Below the pieces are notes generated by a model. The model worked only from the letters and a program-made list of their open reading frames with translations. It was not told the origin of the DNA and did no database searches. Made by a program: the position numbers and the translations under genes. From an uncultured Oscillospiraceae bacterium (GTDB lineage Bacteria > Bacillota > Clostridia > Oscillospirales > Ruminococcaceae): a stretch of DNA of 7,549 nucleotides. This document shows, piece after piece, positions 1 to 6,404 of this stretch (position 1 is the first letter of the stretch; each line of letters opens with the position of its first letter). Location of the stretch: contig CAKSPC010000069.1 of the NCBI GenBank assembly GCA_934481445.1, positions 1-7,549 of the forward strand, read 5' to 3'.

Positions 1-1425
1 TGTGAGCACGCCGTATTTCTGGCTTCCTGCCCATGCGCAGCGGACAAGGCTTAATACATCCTTTTCCCCCGCCGCTTTAAGCCCGTCATAGAAGCCCTTG
101 GCGTACATCAGCGGGTAAATATTCGTGCACTGAAGCGCGGGTCCCGCATAATAGCGGTAGTTATCAAAATCATACGGGCCGTACTCAGGCTCCGCTTCGT
201 CCAGCCAGAAGCAGCGGATGCCCTTGTCGTAATAATTCTCGCGGCACTTGTTCCATACAAAGCTTCGCGCTTCGGGATTTGTCGCGTCATAGAAAACGGT
301 GTTGCCCATCCACGTCATGTGCAGGCCGTTTCCTCTGTCAGCAGATACCAGCATACCCTTATCCGCCATTTCGCCGAAGTTTTCGCTGCGCTCGTCGATG
401 GTCGGCCAAACGGATACGACGGTTTCTATCCCAAGCTCTTTAAGCTCCTTTACCATGCCCTCGGGATCGGGCCAGTCGCGGGGCTCAAACTTGAAATCGC
501 CCTGCCTTGTCCAGTGGAAGAAATCCACCACTATCGCGTCCATCGGAAGCCCGCGGCGCTTGTGTTCCCGCGCAACATTAAGCAGCTCGTCCTGCGTGCG
601 GTAGCGCAGCTTGCACTGCCAGTAGCCAAGGCCGTATTCGGGCATACGGGGCGTTCTGCCTGCGGCGGCAGTGTAGTGCTCGGTTATCTCGGCGGGGGTG
701 TCGCCCGCGGTGATGAAATAATCAAGATACTTCGCGGAAATCGCGTGCCATTCAGTCTTATTCATACCGAAAGAAGCGGTGCCCACAGCGGGGTTATTCC
801 ACAGGAAGCCATATCCCCGGCTGGAAATGTAAAACGGCACGCTCGCCTGCGAGTTGCGGTGGCACAGTTCAAGCACGCAGCCTTTTTTGTTCAGATGGCT
901 GTCCTGATACTGACCCATGCCGAATATCTTTTCATCGTCATACGCTTCAAAACGCGCGGTGACTTCGTAATCGGTGCCGCCCTGCTTCGGTCTGATCTCT
1001 CTTCCGTCCACGCGGAGCGGAACGCAGTAACGGTTGATACGGTTTCTGTTGCGCCAGTATTCCTCGGTGAGCACTTTTCCGCTGCTGTCAAGGAAACTTA
1101 ATCTGCCCTCGTTGTCAAGCTTTACGGTTAGCTTTCCGTTGGTGAGGTAGTAGTCCGTGCCGCTCTGATGGTACTGCTTGTACTCATCCCCCTTATACCA
1201 GGGGTCGGTGGTGTCAACGGTCTTACTTGTTATCGTGCAGCTGTGCGAAACCGATTCGGTGAGCGCGCTGTAATACGGTGAGCTGCTGAGCCGCTCGCAC
1301 TCCTCCATCTCGGAAAGTGCGGGGTACATTCTCACGCGGACGGAGCTTTCGCCCCACGGCTCGACGATAAGTCTTGCCCCGCCGAACGATGCGGTAAGTT
1401 TGTTGTTTTCTTTGCTTATATTCAT
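1..1425 (-). CDS. Glycoside hydrolase family 31 enzyme (alpha-xylosidase / alpha-glucosidase-like), 3' end beyond window
   Basis: Reading the minus strand from the ATG at 1425 gives 475 codons with no stop, running off the window's left edge, so only the N-terminal part of a GH31 enzyme is present. Residues 1 to about 250 look like the usual GH31 N-terminal beta-sandwich (IFGMGQY near 167-173). The catalytic barrel then begins (GYWQCKLRYRTQDELL, about 267-282; IVVDFFHW, about 298-305). The expected catalytic nucleophile is Asp409 in CFWLDEAEPE; the acid/base Asp would lie beyond the window. GH31 enzymes are retaining and release alpha-linked glucose or xylose from non-reducing ends. The FWLDEAEPE variant resembles alpha-xylosidase-type members, but substrate cannot be fixed from a fragment. 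There is no signal peptide, so it is probably cytoplasmic and acts on imported oligosaccharides. The start has AAAGGAA 5-7 nt upstream (1431-1437) and its own promoter. A terminator separates it from the feo genes. Confidence 0.93.
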   Translation of the reverse strand, partial: MNISKENNKLTASFGGARLIVEPWGESSVRVRMYPALSEMEECERLSSSPYYSALTESVSHSCTITSKTVDTTDPWYKGDEYKQYHQSGTDYYLTNGKLTVKLDNEGRLSFLDSSGKVLTEEYWRNRNRINRYCVPLRVDGREIRPKQGGTDYEVTARFEAYDDEKIFGMGQYQDSHLNKKGCVLELCHRNSQASVPFYISSRGYGFLWNNPAVGTASFGMNKTEWHAISAKYLDYFITAGDTPAEITEHYTAAAGRTPRMPEYGLGYWQCKLRYRTQDELLNVAREHKRRGLPMDAIVVDFFHWTRQGDFKFEPRDWPDPEGMVKELKELGIETVVSVWPTIDERSENFGEMADKGMLVSADRGNGLHMTWMGNTVFYDATNPEARSFVWNKCRENYYDKGIRCFWLDEAEPEYGPYDFDNYRYYAGPALQCTNIYPLMYAKGFYDGLKAAGEKDVLSLVRCAWAGSQKYGVLT

Positions 1426-1491
1426 GTTGGTTCCTTTCGGGTGTAAAAAATGATGTTAATTAATTATACCACGCTTTATGCAAAAATTCAA
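1426..1491 (-). promoter_or_regulatory. Promoter of the GH31 gene
   Basis: On the minus strand a -35-like TTGAAT (1486-1491) is followed 17 nt later by a perfect TATAAT (1463-1468) preceded by TGG, which makes an extended -10. Transcription would start near 1456 and give a leader of about 30 nt with the ribosome site AAAGGAA just before the ATG. No clear operator palindrome such as a CcpA site was seen. Confidence 0.7.
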
Positions 1492-1494
1492 TAG

Positions 1495-1534
1495 CGCTCA
1501 AAAATAATTACCGCCCGTTCGGCGAACAGGCGGT
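1495..1534 (-). terminator. Rho-independent terminator of the feo operon
   Basis: On the minus strand, ACCGCC-T-GTTC pairs with GAAC-G-GGCGGT around a GCC loop: 10 Watson-Crick pairs plus one U-G wobble, between 1534 and 1510. It is followed by AATTATTTTTG. It begins 10 nt after the stop of the small Cys-rich gene and precedes the GH31 promoter, so it should separate the two units. Confidence 0.85.
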
Positions 1535-1544
1535 GTTTGATATG

Positions 1545-1673
1545 TTATTTCCTTCCGCATTTCATCCGACAATTTTTGCAGTCGGAGCAGCAGCCACTTT
1601 TCCGCATATGCCGCAGGGCGGAAACAAATCCCGCCGCCAGCGCTGCGATAACCATTATACTTGCAAGGTTCAT
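1545..1673 (-). CDS. FeoB-associated Cys-rich membrane protein (42 aa)
   Basis: A 42-codon gene, MNLASIMVIAALAAGFVSALRHMRKS..., ends in TAA at 1545-1547. It has one short hydrophobic helix (residues about 4-20), a basic stretch (RHMRK, 21-25), then a cysteine-rich tail GCCSDCKNCRMKC with Cys28, 29, 32, 35 and 39. This matches the small FeoB-associated Cys-rich membrane proteins found right after feoB in many Firmicutes. It sits 12 nt after the feoB stop with a strong GGGAGG site in that gap, so it is translationally linked to feoB. The family is thought to help FeoB, perhaps by handling Fe2+ or tuning the pore, but its mechanism is not established. The cysteines would be cytoplasmic under the positive-inside rule. 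Its length is normal for the family. Confidence 0.9.
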   Translation of the reverse strand: MNLASIMVIAALAAGFVSALRHMRKSGCCSDCKNCRMKCGRK

Positions 1674-1685
1674 ATTATCCTCCCG

Positions 1686-4067
1686 TTACGCCAACCCGAA
1701 CAGCACGCCCACACCATGCACCGCGAACGCCGCCAGCCATGCGATAACGCACTGTACCAGCGCCGTAAGAGCCGCCGCCCTGCCGCTGCCAAGCTCGCGC
1801 TTTACCGTCGCAATGGCGGCAACACAGGGGGTATACAGCAGCGTAAACACGAGGAACACCACTGCGCTGAACGGCGTGAACAGCGTCTGAAGCGCCGCCT
1901 TATCGCCGCCGAGAAGCAGCGTCAGCGTGGAAACTACGCTCTCCTTTGCGGTGAAGCCTGTTATCAGCGCCGTAGAAGCGCGCCAGTCGCCAAATCCCAG
2001 CGGAGCGAATATCGGCGCGACAAATCCGCCTATAACGGCAAGCAGGCTGCCCTCGGGGGAAGCGACAACATTGAGCTGCGCGTCAAACGTCTGCAGAAAC
2101 CATATTATCATCGAAGCCGCGAATATTACCGTGAACGCTTTCTGCACAAAGCCCTTTGCTTTTTCCCATATAAGCTGTCCGACGCTCTTTGCGCTCGGAA
2201 GGCGGTAATTCGGCAGTTCCATCACAAACGGCACCGCCTTGCCGCGGAACCTTGTGGTCTTGAGTATCATCGCGTATATCATACCGCAGATAATTCCGAA
2301 AAGATACAGTCCTATCATTACAAGCGCCTGATATTTCCGCGGAAAAAATGCGCTCACCATCATGGTGTATATCGGAAGCTTTGCAGAACAGCTCATAAAA
2401 GGAGTGAGCAGGATGGTCATGCGGCGGTCGCGCTCGCTGGAAAGCGTGCGGGTAGCCATTATCGCGGGGACGGAGCATCCGAATCCGATAAGCATCGGCA
2501 CAAAGCTTCTCCCCGAAAGCCCGAGCTTTCTCAGCGGCCTGTCCATGATGAACGCAACTCTTGACATATACCCCGTATCTTCGAGGATGGAAAGGAAAAA
2601 GAACAGCGTAACAATGGTGGGCAGAAAGCTTATTACGCTTCCTATGCCCGCGCATACTCCGTCCACCACCAGCGATTTTACAACAGAATTGACCTCCAGC
2701 ACAGTGAGCAGGCTGTCTATTCCCGAGATGACCCAGTCAACGCCGATATCCATAAGCCCGGAAAGCGCCGCGCCGATAACGCTGAACGTCATCACGAAAA
2801 CCAGCGCCATTATGCCGATAAAACACGGTATCGCGGTGTATTTTCCCGTGAGTATCCTGTCTATTGCAACGGAGCGCTTGTGTTCCCTGCTCTCGTTCGG
2901 GCGGACGACCGTCTTGCTGCATAGTTCCTCAAGAAAGCTGAAACGCATATCCGCCATGGCAGCCTCGCGGTCGAGACCCGTTTCGGTTTCCATGATGGAA
3001 ACGAGGTGTTCGAACGCATCCTGCTTTTCCTTGGGAATGGTGAGTTTTTCGCGGATTAGCGGATCCTTTTCTACCAACTTTGTAACGGCAAACCTTACGG
3101 GCAGACCCGCCGCGCGTATATCCGGCTCAAGCAGCAGCGCGGAGGCGTGTATACAGCGATGCATAGCTCCCACCGGGTCATGCGGGTCGCTGCTTTCCTT
3201 GCAGAAATCCATCCTGCCGGGTACTTCATGGAACTGCGCAACATGCAGAGCATGGTCGATAAGCTCGTCGATACCCTCGTTTTTCGCCGCAGAAATGGGC
3301 ACGACGGGTATTCCCAGCGTTTCTTCAAGCTCGTTTATGCGCACCGAGCCGCCATTTGCCCGCACCTCGTCCATCATATTCAGCGCAAGCACCATCGGAA
3401 TGCCAAGCTCCATAAGCTGCATTGTAAGGTAGAGATTGCGCTCGATATTCGATGCGTCAACTATATTTATTATCGCGCTCGGGTGCGAATTCATCAGAAA
3501 ATCCCGCGTTACAATCTCCTCATTTGAATATGGCGACAGCGAATATATACCCGGAAGATCGGTAACGGTCGCTTCGGGATGGGAACGCATGGCGCCGTCC
3601 TTTCGGTCGACGGTGACCCCGGGGAAATTTCCGACGTGCTGGTTGGAGCCGGTCAGCTGATTGAACAGCGTTGTCTTTCCGCAGTTCTGATTTCCCGCAA
3701 GGGCAAAGGTAAGCTTCTCATCCTTATCGGCGCTCCCGACGCGGACGGTGCGGTATACTTTCTGTCCATATTCGCCGACGCGCGGATGCGCTATCTGACC
3801 GCTTCTGTCCACCCGTACCGAAATTTTTTCGGGGGATTTTATATGTACATCGTCAATCAGTATCTTCTTTGCATCGTCCAGCCGCAGCGTTAGCTCATAT
3901 CCGCGAAGCTTTATCTGGACCGGGTCGCCCATTGGCGCCGTTTTTTGCAGCGTTATCTCCGTCTTTGGGGTCAGTCCCATGTCAAGGAGATGGTGCCGCA
4001 GTGCACCCTCGCCCTCTACTTTGGTTATATATGCGCTCTGCCCCGGGGAAAGCTGATCCATCGTCAT
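1686..4067 (-). CDS. feoB: Ferrous iron transporter, FeoA-FeoB fusion
   Basis: This 793-aa protein imports Fe2+ across the cytoplasmic membrane. Residues 1 to about 75 form a FeoA SH3-like domain (LSPGQSAYITKVEGEG, HHLLDMGLTPKTEI, ending at LRLDDAKKILI). After a linker of about 40 residues comes the FeoB G domain: G1 GNQNCGKT (125-132), the switch segment VGNFPGVTVDRKDG (145-158), G3 DLPG (170-173), G4 NMMD (230-233) and G5 SAAK (259-262). A helical region leads into the polytopic membrane part (about 410-793). This carries the conserved cysteine motifs GCSVPA (530-535), CSAKLP (560-565) and YTPCVA (745-750). FeoA and FeoB are more often separate proteins, though fusions are known. The ATG at 4067 is chosen because GAGGTGA lies 7 nt upstream (4075-4081); the second Met, at 4061, is less well placed. 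It forms a two-gene operon with the small Cys-rich gene. It is probably iron-regulated, but no convincing Fur or DtxR box overlaps its promoter. Confidence 0.97.
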   Translation of the reverse strand: MTMDQLSPGQSAYITKVEGEGALRHHLLDMGLTPKTEITLQKTAPMGDPVQIKLRGYELTLRLDDAKKILIDDVHIKSPEKISVRVDRSGQIAHPRVGEYGQKVYRTVRVGSADKDEKLTFALAGNQNCGKTTLFNQLTGSNQHVGNFPGVTVDRKDGAMRSHPEATVTDLPGIYSLSPYSNEEIVTRDFLMNSHPSAIINIVDASNIERNLYLTMQLMELGIPMVLALNMMDEVRANGGSVRINELEETLGIPVVPISAAKNEGIDELIDHALHVAQFHEVPGRMDFCKESSDPHDPVGAMHRCIHASALLLEPDIRAAGLPVRFAVTKLVEKDPLIREKLTIPKEKQDAFEHLVSIMETETGLDREAAMADMRFSFLEELCSKTVVRPNESREHKRSVAIDRILTGKYTAIPCFIGIMALVFVMTFSVIGAALSGLMDIGVDWVISGIDSLLTVLEVNSVVKSLVVDGVCAGIGSVISFLPTIVTLFFFLSILEDTGYMSRVAFIMDRPLRKLGLSGRSFVPMLIGFGCSVPAIMATRTLSSERDRRMTILLTPFMSCSAKLPIYTMMVSAFFPRKYQALVMIGLYLFGIICGMIYAMILKTTRFRGKAVPFVMELPNYRLPSAKSVGQLIWEKAKGFVQKAFTVIFAASMIIWFLQTFDAQLNVVASPEGSLLAVIGGFVAPIFAPLGFGDWRASTALITGFTAKESVVSTLTLLLGGDKAALQTLFTPFSAVVFLVFTLLYTPCVAAIATVKRELGSGRAAALTALVQCVIAWLAAFAVHGVGVLFGLA

Positions 4068-4214
4068 TTATGTGTCACCTCAGATGTCTTTTCTGTATTG
4101 TTTCTTTGCATTTGCCGAACTGCACGGAGTTCACCAAAGGTGAACGTATGTGCATGACATTTTGATTTATTAACGCTTTGCGTTTATTATATCACAATAA
4201 GTTACCCTTGTCAA
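4068..4214 (-). promoter_or_regulatory. feoAB promoter and roughly 110-nt structured leader
   Basis: The minus strand has a perfect TTGACA (4209-4214), a 17-nt spacer and a perfect TATAAT (4186-4191), also preceded by TG one base upstream (TGATATAAT). Transcription would start near 4179, giving a leader of about 110 nt that consists mostly of a copy of the palindromic element at 4111-4193. Its main hairpin pairs GTTCACC with GGTGAAC around a 3-nt loop (4129-4145), extended by TGCAC/GTGCA (4121-4125 and 4150-4154). The feoB ribosome site GAGGTGA lies at 4075-4081. Such a strong consensus promoter usually needs a repressor or leader control. Confidence 0.85.
4111..4193. repeat. Degenerate copy of the palindromic element, in the feoAB leader
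   Basis: This stretch of about 83 bp matches the interior of the element at 7384-7489. TGCACGGAGTTCACC, AAA and GGTGAACGTATGTGCA are identical. The shared block also includes TTTGCCGA on the left and, on the right, a variable CATTTTGAT segment and the AACGC-NNN-GCGTT hairpin running into TTATTATATCA. It lacks the 14-bp terminal repeat on the left and keeps only part of the one on the right. Its right edge overlaps the -10 box of the feoAB promoter, so the element is not simply inert filler. Confidence 0.88.
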
Positions 4215-4231
4215 ACATTTTAAATATATTC

Positions 4232-4253
4232 AATATCATGCCGGCAATATATT
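4232..4253. promoter_or_regulatory. Imperfect palindrome upstream of the feoAB promoter
   Basis: AATATCATGCC faces GGCAATATATT, a 22-bp inverted repeat with 9 of 11 pairs matching. It ends about 18 bp upstream of the feoAB -35 box. The symmetry and position suit a regulator site, but it does not match a Fur, DtxR or other box I know, and AT-rich DNA gives such symmetry by chance. Confidence 0.3.
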
Positions 4254-4318
4254 ATACTCGTCCATATAAAAGACTATAACGCGGAACAGCCCACATCCGG
4301 ATAATATCAGAAAATCGG

Positions 4319-4352
4319 TAAGAAAATGCAGGCGGACATTAAATCCGCCTGC
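4319..4352 (-). terminator. Terminator of the nucleotidase gene
   Basis: A perfect 9-bp stem pairs GCAGGCGGA (4328-4336) with TCCGCCTGC (4344-4352) around a 7-nt loop. Read on the minus strand it begins 18 nt after the nucleotidase stop codon and is followed by ATTTTCTT, a modest U-rich tract. It should end the nucleotidase transcript before the feoAB promoter. Confidence 0.78.
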
Positions 4353-4369
4353 GGCTTGATACTGTAATA

Positions 4370-6160
4370 TTACTTTCTCTTGCGGGAAGCTGCCATAATT
4401 GCCGCGGACAGTTCAACAACGGAAACAAACACAGCCACGGAGCCTGCGCCTGTATCGGGGGAATCCTTGCTGCCGCTTTCCGAGGGGGCTGCGGATACTA
4501 TTTCTATTCTGCCATCACCATACGGATCTGAGTATTCCTCCCCGACGGTACCGCCGAGATCCTCGGTGATATAGTCGATAAGTGCCTGATTATCAAGCGT
4601 TATCTCCTTTGCAACGACATTGCAGTCCTTAAACATGGACATACCGTCGCCGCCATTCAGCAGCAGATAATTATGAGATGCAACGGTGTACGTTTTTTCA
4701 GGGTCGATGGGTTCGCCGTTCACCATCACATTTTTAACGCGGTACTCGCCGCCGACACCTATAAAGTTTCCGTTTTCATCGGTGGTCACGGAAGACGGGA
4801 CATATGTATTCACGGTGTATGTAACGCCAGAAACCTGCATGAATCCGCCATTTTCCTCCGGGGTGTGAACCGCGCCCATTTCAAGGCAGTCGAGTATCTG
4901 CTGACCCGTCGCTTCCACAACGCAGAGCGAATTTCCGAACGGCTGAACGTCAATGATATTTCCGTAGGTTATTTCCCCTGCGGATATGTTTGCGCGAACT
5001 CCGCCGCCATTTATCAGCCCGATGTCGGCGCCTGTCTTCGCGCGGTAAGCGTCTGCGCAGAGGTCGCCGAGGTTGGTTTCGGCATTTCTGACCGCACGCT
5101 CGCCCGTATCAGGGTCGTTTACGGTGAGTTCAACGTCGGCCTTGGCAACAACTGTCCCCGCAAGTTCAGCGTACTGCTCGTTTATGCCGGCAAGGAAGTC
5201 TGCCATTTCGTTATATGCCTTGTATTCCGCAGAATTTTCATCATCGGATACGGTGTAGGCGCCCTTTTCCACAAGGCTGCACGATACTTTACCGTCGGAT
5301 ATGATTATCTGCCCGATGTTCTCAAGCTTTGTACCTGTGGACGCAAGCGGGACATCATGCTCATCCTTATCCTTAACTGTTTCCTCAAGGACGCTGTGTG
5401 AGTGACCGTCGATAAAGCCGCTCAAACCGCTGACGTGCTCTATCACCGCCTTTGAGCTCCATCTTTCGTCGTAAACATAATCGCCCATGTGTCCTATCGC
5501 AAACACATAATCCGCGCCGCTCTCATATGCCGCGTCAACGGCACTCTGAACGGCGGCATAAAGCGCTGTGCCGTCATCCCCGCCCATGAAGCCGTATATG
5601 TAGTTTCCATCCCCGTCCTGAAAATTAGAGGGTCTGCTGGAAGTCGGGGTTTCGGGGGTGGTTATGCCGACGAACGCTATTTTCATCTGCTCCGCTTCAA
5701 CGACAGCGTATGCCCGGAACGGCTTTTCATCCGTGCGCAGGTCGGTGAAATTAACGGAAAGATATGGAAATTCAGCCTCGCCTGCCAGCTTAAAGAATGT
5801 ATCCATGCCATAATCGAATTCATGGTTTCCAGGGACTGCGATGTCGTATCCCAGCGCGTTCATTATCTCCATGGGATATTCGCCATCAGACAGCGTGCCG
5901 ACAACTCCGCCCTGAATAAAATCACCCGCGTCAACAAGGATAACATCGTAACCCTCGCTTTCCAGATGTGCTTTATAAGCCGCAAGGTCAGCCACACCGC
6001 AGGTGTAGTCATCCGCCGCAAATCCGCAGTGAACATCGTTCGTATGCAGGATAACAACGCCCTTGCTTTCCGTTTCATCTGCCCCTGCAACGGCGGAAAA
6101 CATCATAATCGACGACGCCAGCACCGCAGATGATGCAAGAAATGACATAAATTTTCTCAT
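4370..6160 (-). CDS. Secreted 5'-nucleotidase / UshA-like metallophosphoesterase with C-terminal sorting signal
   Basis: This 596-aa protein is predicted to be secreted and wall-attached and to remove phosphate from nucleotides outside the cell. It has a signal peptide (MRKF, hydrophobic core, cleavage expected after AVAGA, residue 27). The two-metal phosphoesterase domain shows HTNDVH (Asp42, His44), VDAGD (Asp80), GNHEFD (111-116), GHMGD (His223) and GHSH (252-255). The 5'-nucleotidase C-terminal domain shows ETNLGDL (361-367), NGGGVRANIS (384-393) and NGGDG (502-506). The tail has SPDTG at 567-571, a hydrophobic stretch and terminal RKRK, the layout of a sortase signal with a non-LPXTG motif. 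Family members cleave AMP, UDP-sugars, cyclic nucleotides or other phosphoesters; substrate cannot be told here. The ATG at 6160 is preferred over one at 6196 because GGAAGAGG lies 6 nt before it, and it starts directly at the signal peptide. It is a single-gene unit with its own promoter and terminator. Confidence 0.95.
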   Translation of the reverse strand: MRKFMSFLASSAVLASSIMMFSAVAGADETESKGVVILHTNDVHCGFAADDYTCGVADLAAYKAHLESEGYDVILVDAGDFIQGGVVGTLSDGEYPMEIMNALGYDIAVPGNHEFDYGMDTFFKLAGEAEFPYLSVNFTDLRTDEKPFRAYAVVEAEQMKIAFVGITTPETPTSSRPSNFQDGDGNYIYGFMGGDDGTALYAAVQSAVDAAYESGADYVFAIGHMGDYVYDERWSSKAVIEHVSGLSGFIDGHSHSVLEETVKDKDEHDVPLASTGTKLENIGQIIISDGKVSCSLVEKGAYTVSDDENSAEYKAYNEMADFLAGINEQYAELAGTVVAKADVELTVNDPDTGERAVRNAETNLGDLCADAYRAKTGADIGLINGGGVRANISAGEITYGNIIDVQPFGNSLCVVEATGQQILDCLEMGAVHTPEENGGFMQVSGVTYTVNTYVPSSVTTDENGNFIGVGGEYRVKNVMVNGEPIDPEKTYTVASHNYLLLNGGDGMSMFKDCNVVAKEITLDNQALIDYITEDLGGTVGEEYSDPYGDGRIEIVSAAPSESGSKDSPDTGAGSVAVFVSVVELSAAIMAASRKRK

Positions 6161-6166
6161 AAAATA

Positions 6167-6174
6167 CCTCTTCC
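6167..6174 (-). promoter_or_regulatory. Ribosome binding site that fixes the nucleotidase start
   Basis: GGAAGAGG on the minus strand ends 6 nt before the ATG at 6160. The in-frame ATG at 6196 has no comparable site and would add 12 mostly polar and basic residues in front of a normal signal peptide. Confidence 0.85.
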
Positions 6175-6245
6175 TTTTTTGTTTACCATGTCCCAAAATG
6201 CGGCTGCACCGTGCTTATACCGGCGCAGACAAAAGCATTTATTTT

Positions 6246-6277
6246 ATTATATACCATAAAGCACAGCAAAAGTGCAA
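6246..6277 (-). promoter_or_regulatory. Probable promoter of the nucleotidase gene
   Basis: On the minus strand a TATGGTATATAAT segment offers either TATAAT (6246-6251) or TGG-extended TATATA (6248-6253) as the -10 box. A weak -35-like TTGCAC (6272-6277) lies 18-20 nt upstream. The leader would be about 80 nt. The -35 region overlaps one arm of the inverted repeat at 6266-6275. Confidence 0.55.
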
Positions 6278-6345
6278 CTTTTTTCAGGAAAGATACAGAA
6301 AAATCTATTTTTTGTATCAATTTATCAAATAAATCGCACTTTTGC
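6266..6345. repeat. 10-bp perfect inverted repeat in the nucleotidase upstream region
   Basis: GCAAAAGTGC (6266-6275) reappears in reverse complement as GCACTTTTGC (6336-6345), 60 bp away. One arm overlaps the likely -35 region of the nucleotidase promoter, so the pair could be operator half-sites. The rest of this gap between genes (6161-6404) is AT-rich and holds no gene that I can see. Confidence 0.5.
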
Positions 6346-6404
6346 CGAATATAATATTGTTATTTTCCAAAAAACTTCAATTATCATTATCATGCGGCAT
6401 AGAA

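Noticed and set aside
319..1101. 260-codon plus-strand open frame opposite the GH31 gene
   Set aside because: It overlaps clear GH31 catalytic motifs on the minus strand, including the FWLDEAEPE region's flanking sequence in the same gene, and has no ribosome site or recognisable domain.
1533..3432. Long plus-strand open frames opposite feoB, such as 1533-2564 and 2362-3432
   Set aside because: They lie antisense to a well-conserved transporter, their products show no recognisable domain, and their odd composition (many His, Arg and Ser) is typical of reading the complement of a GC-rich gene.
4251..4279. Second feoAB promoter using TATAAT at 4251-4256 on the minus strand
   Set aside because: No acceptable -35 hexamer or TG extension accompanies it, and it lies in AT-rich DNA upstream of a perfect promoter.
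6161..6196. Upstream ATG at 6196 as the nucleotidase start
   Set aside because: It has no ribosome site and adds 12 polar/basic residues ahead of a canonical signal peptide, whereas the ATG at 6160 has GGAAGAGG 6 nt upstream.
6321..6336. AT-rich hairpin ATTTAT-CAA-ATAAAT as a terminator for the araC-type gene
   Set aside because: The stem is short and only A/T, and no U tract follows it on the minus strand.
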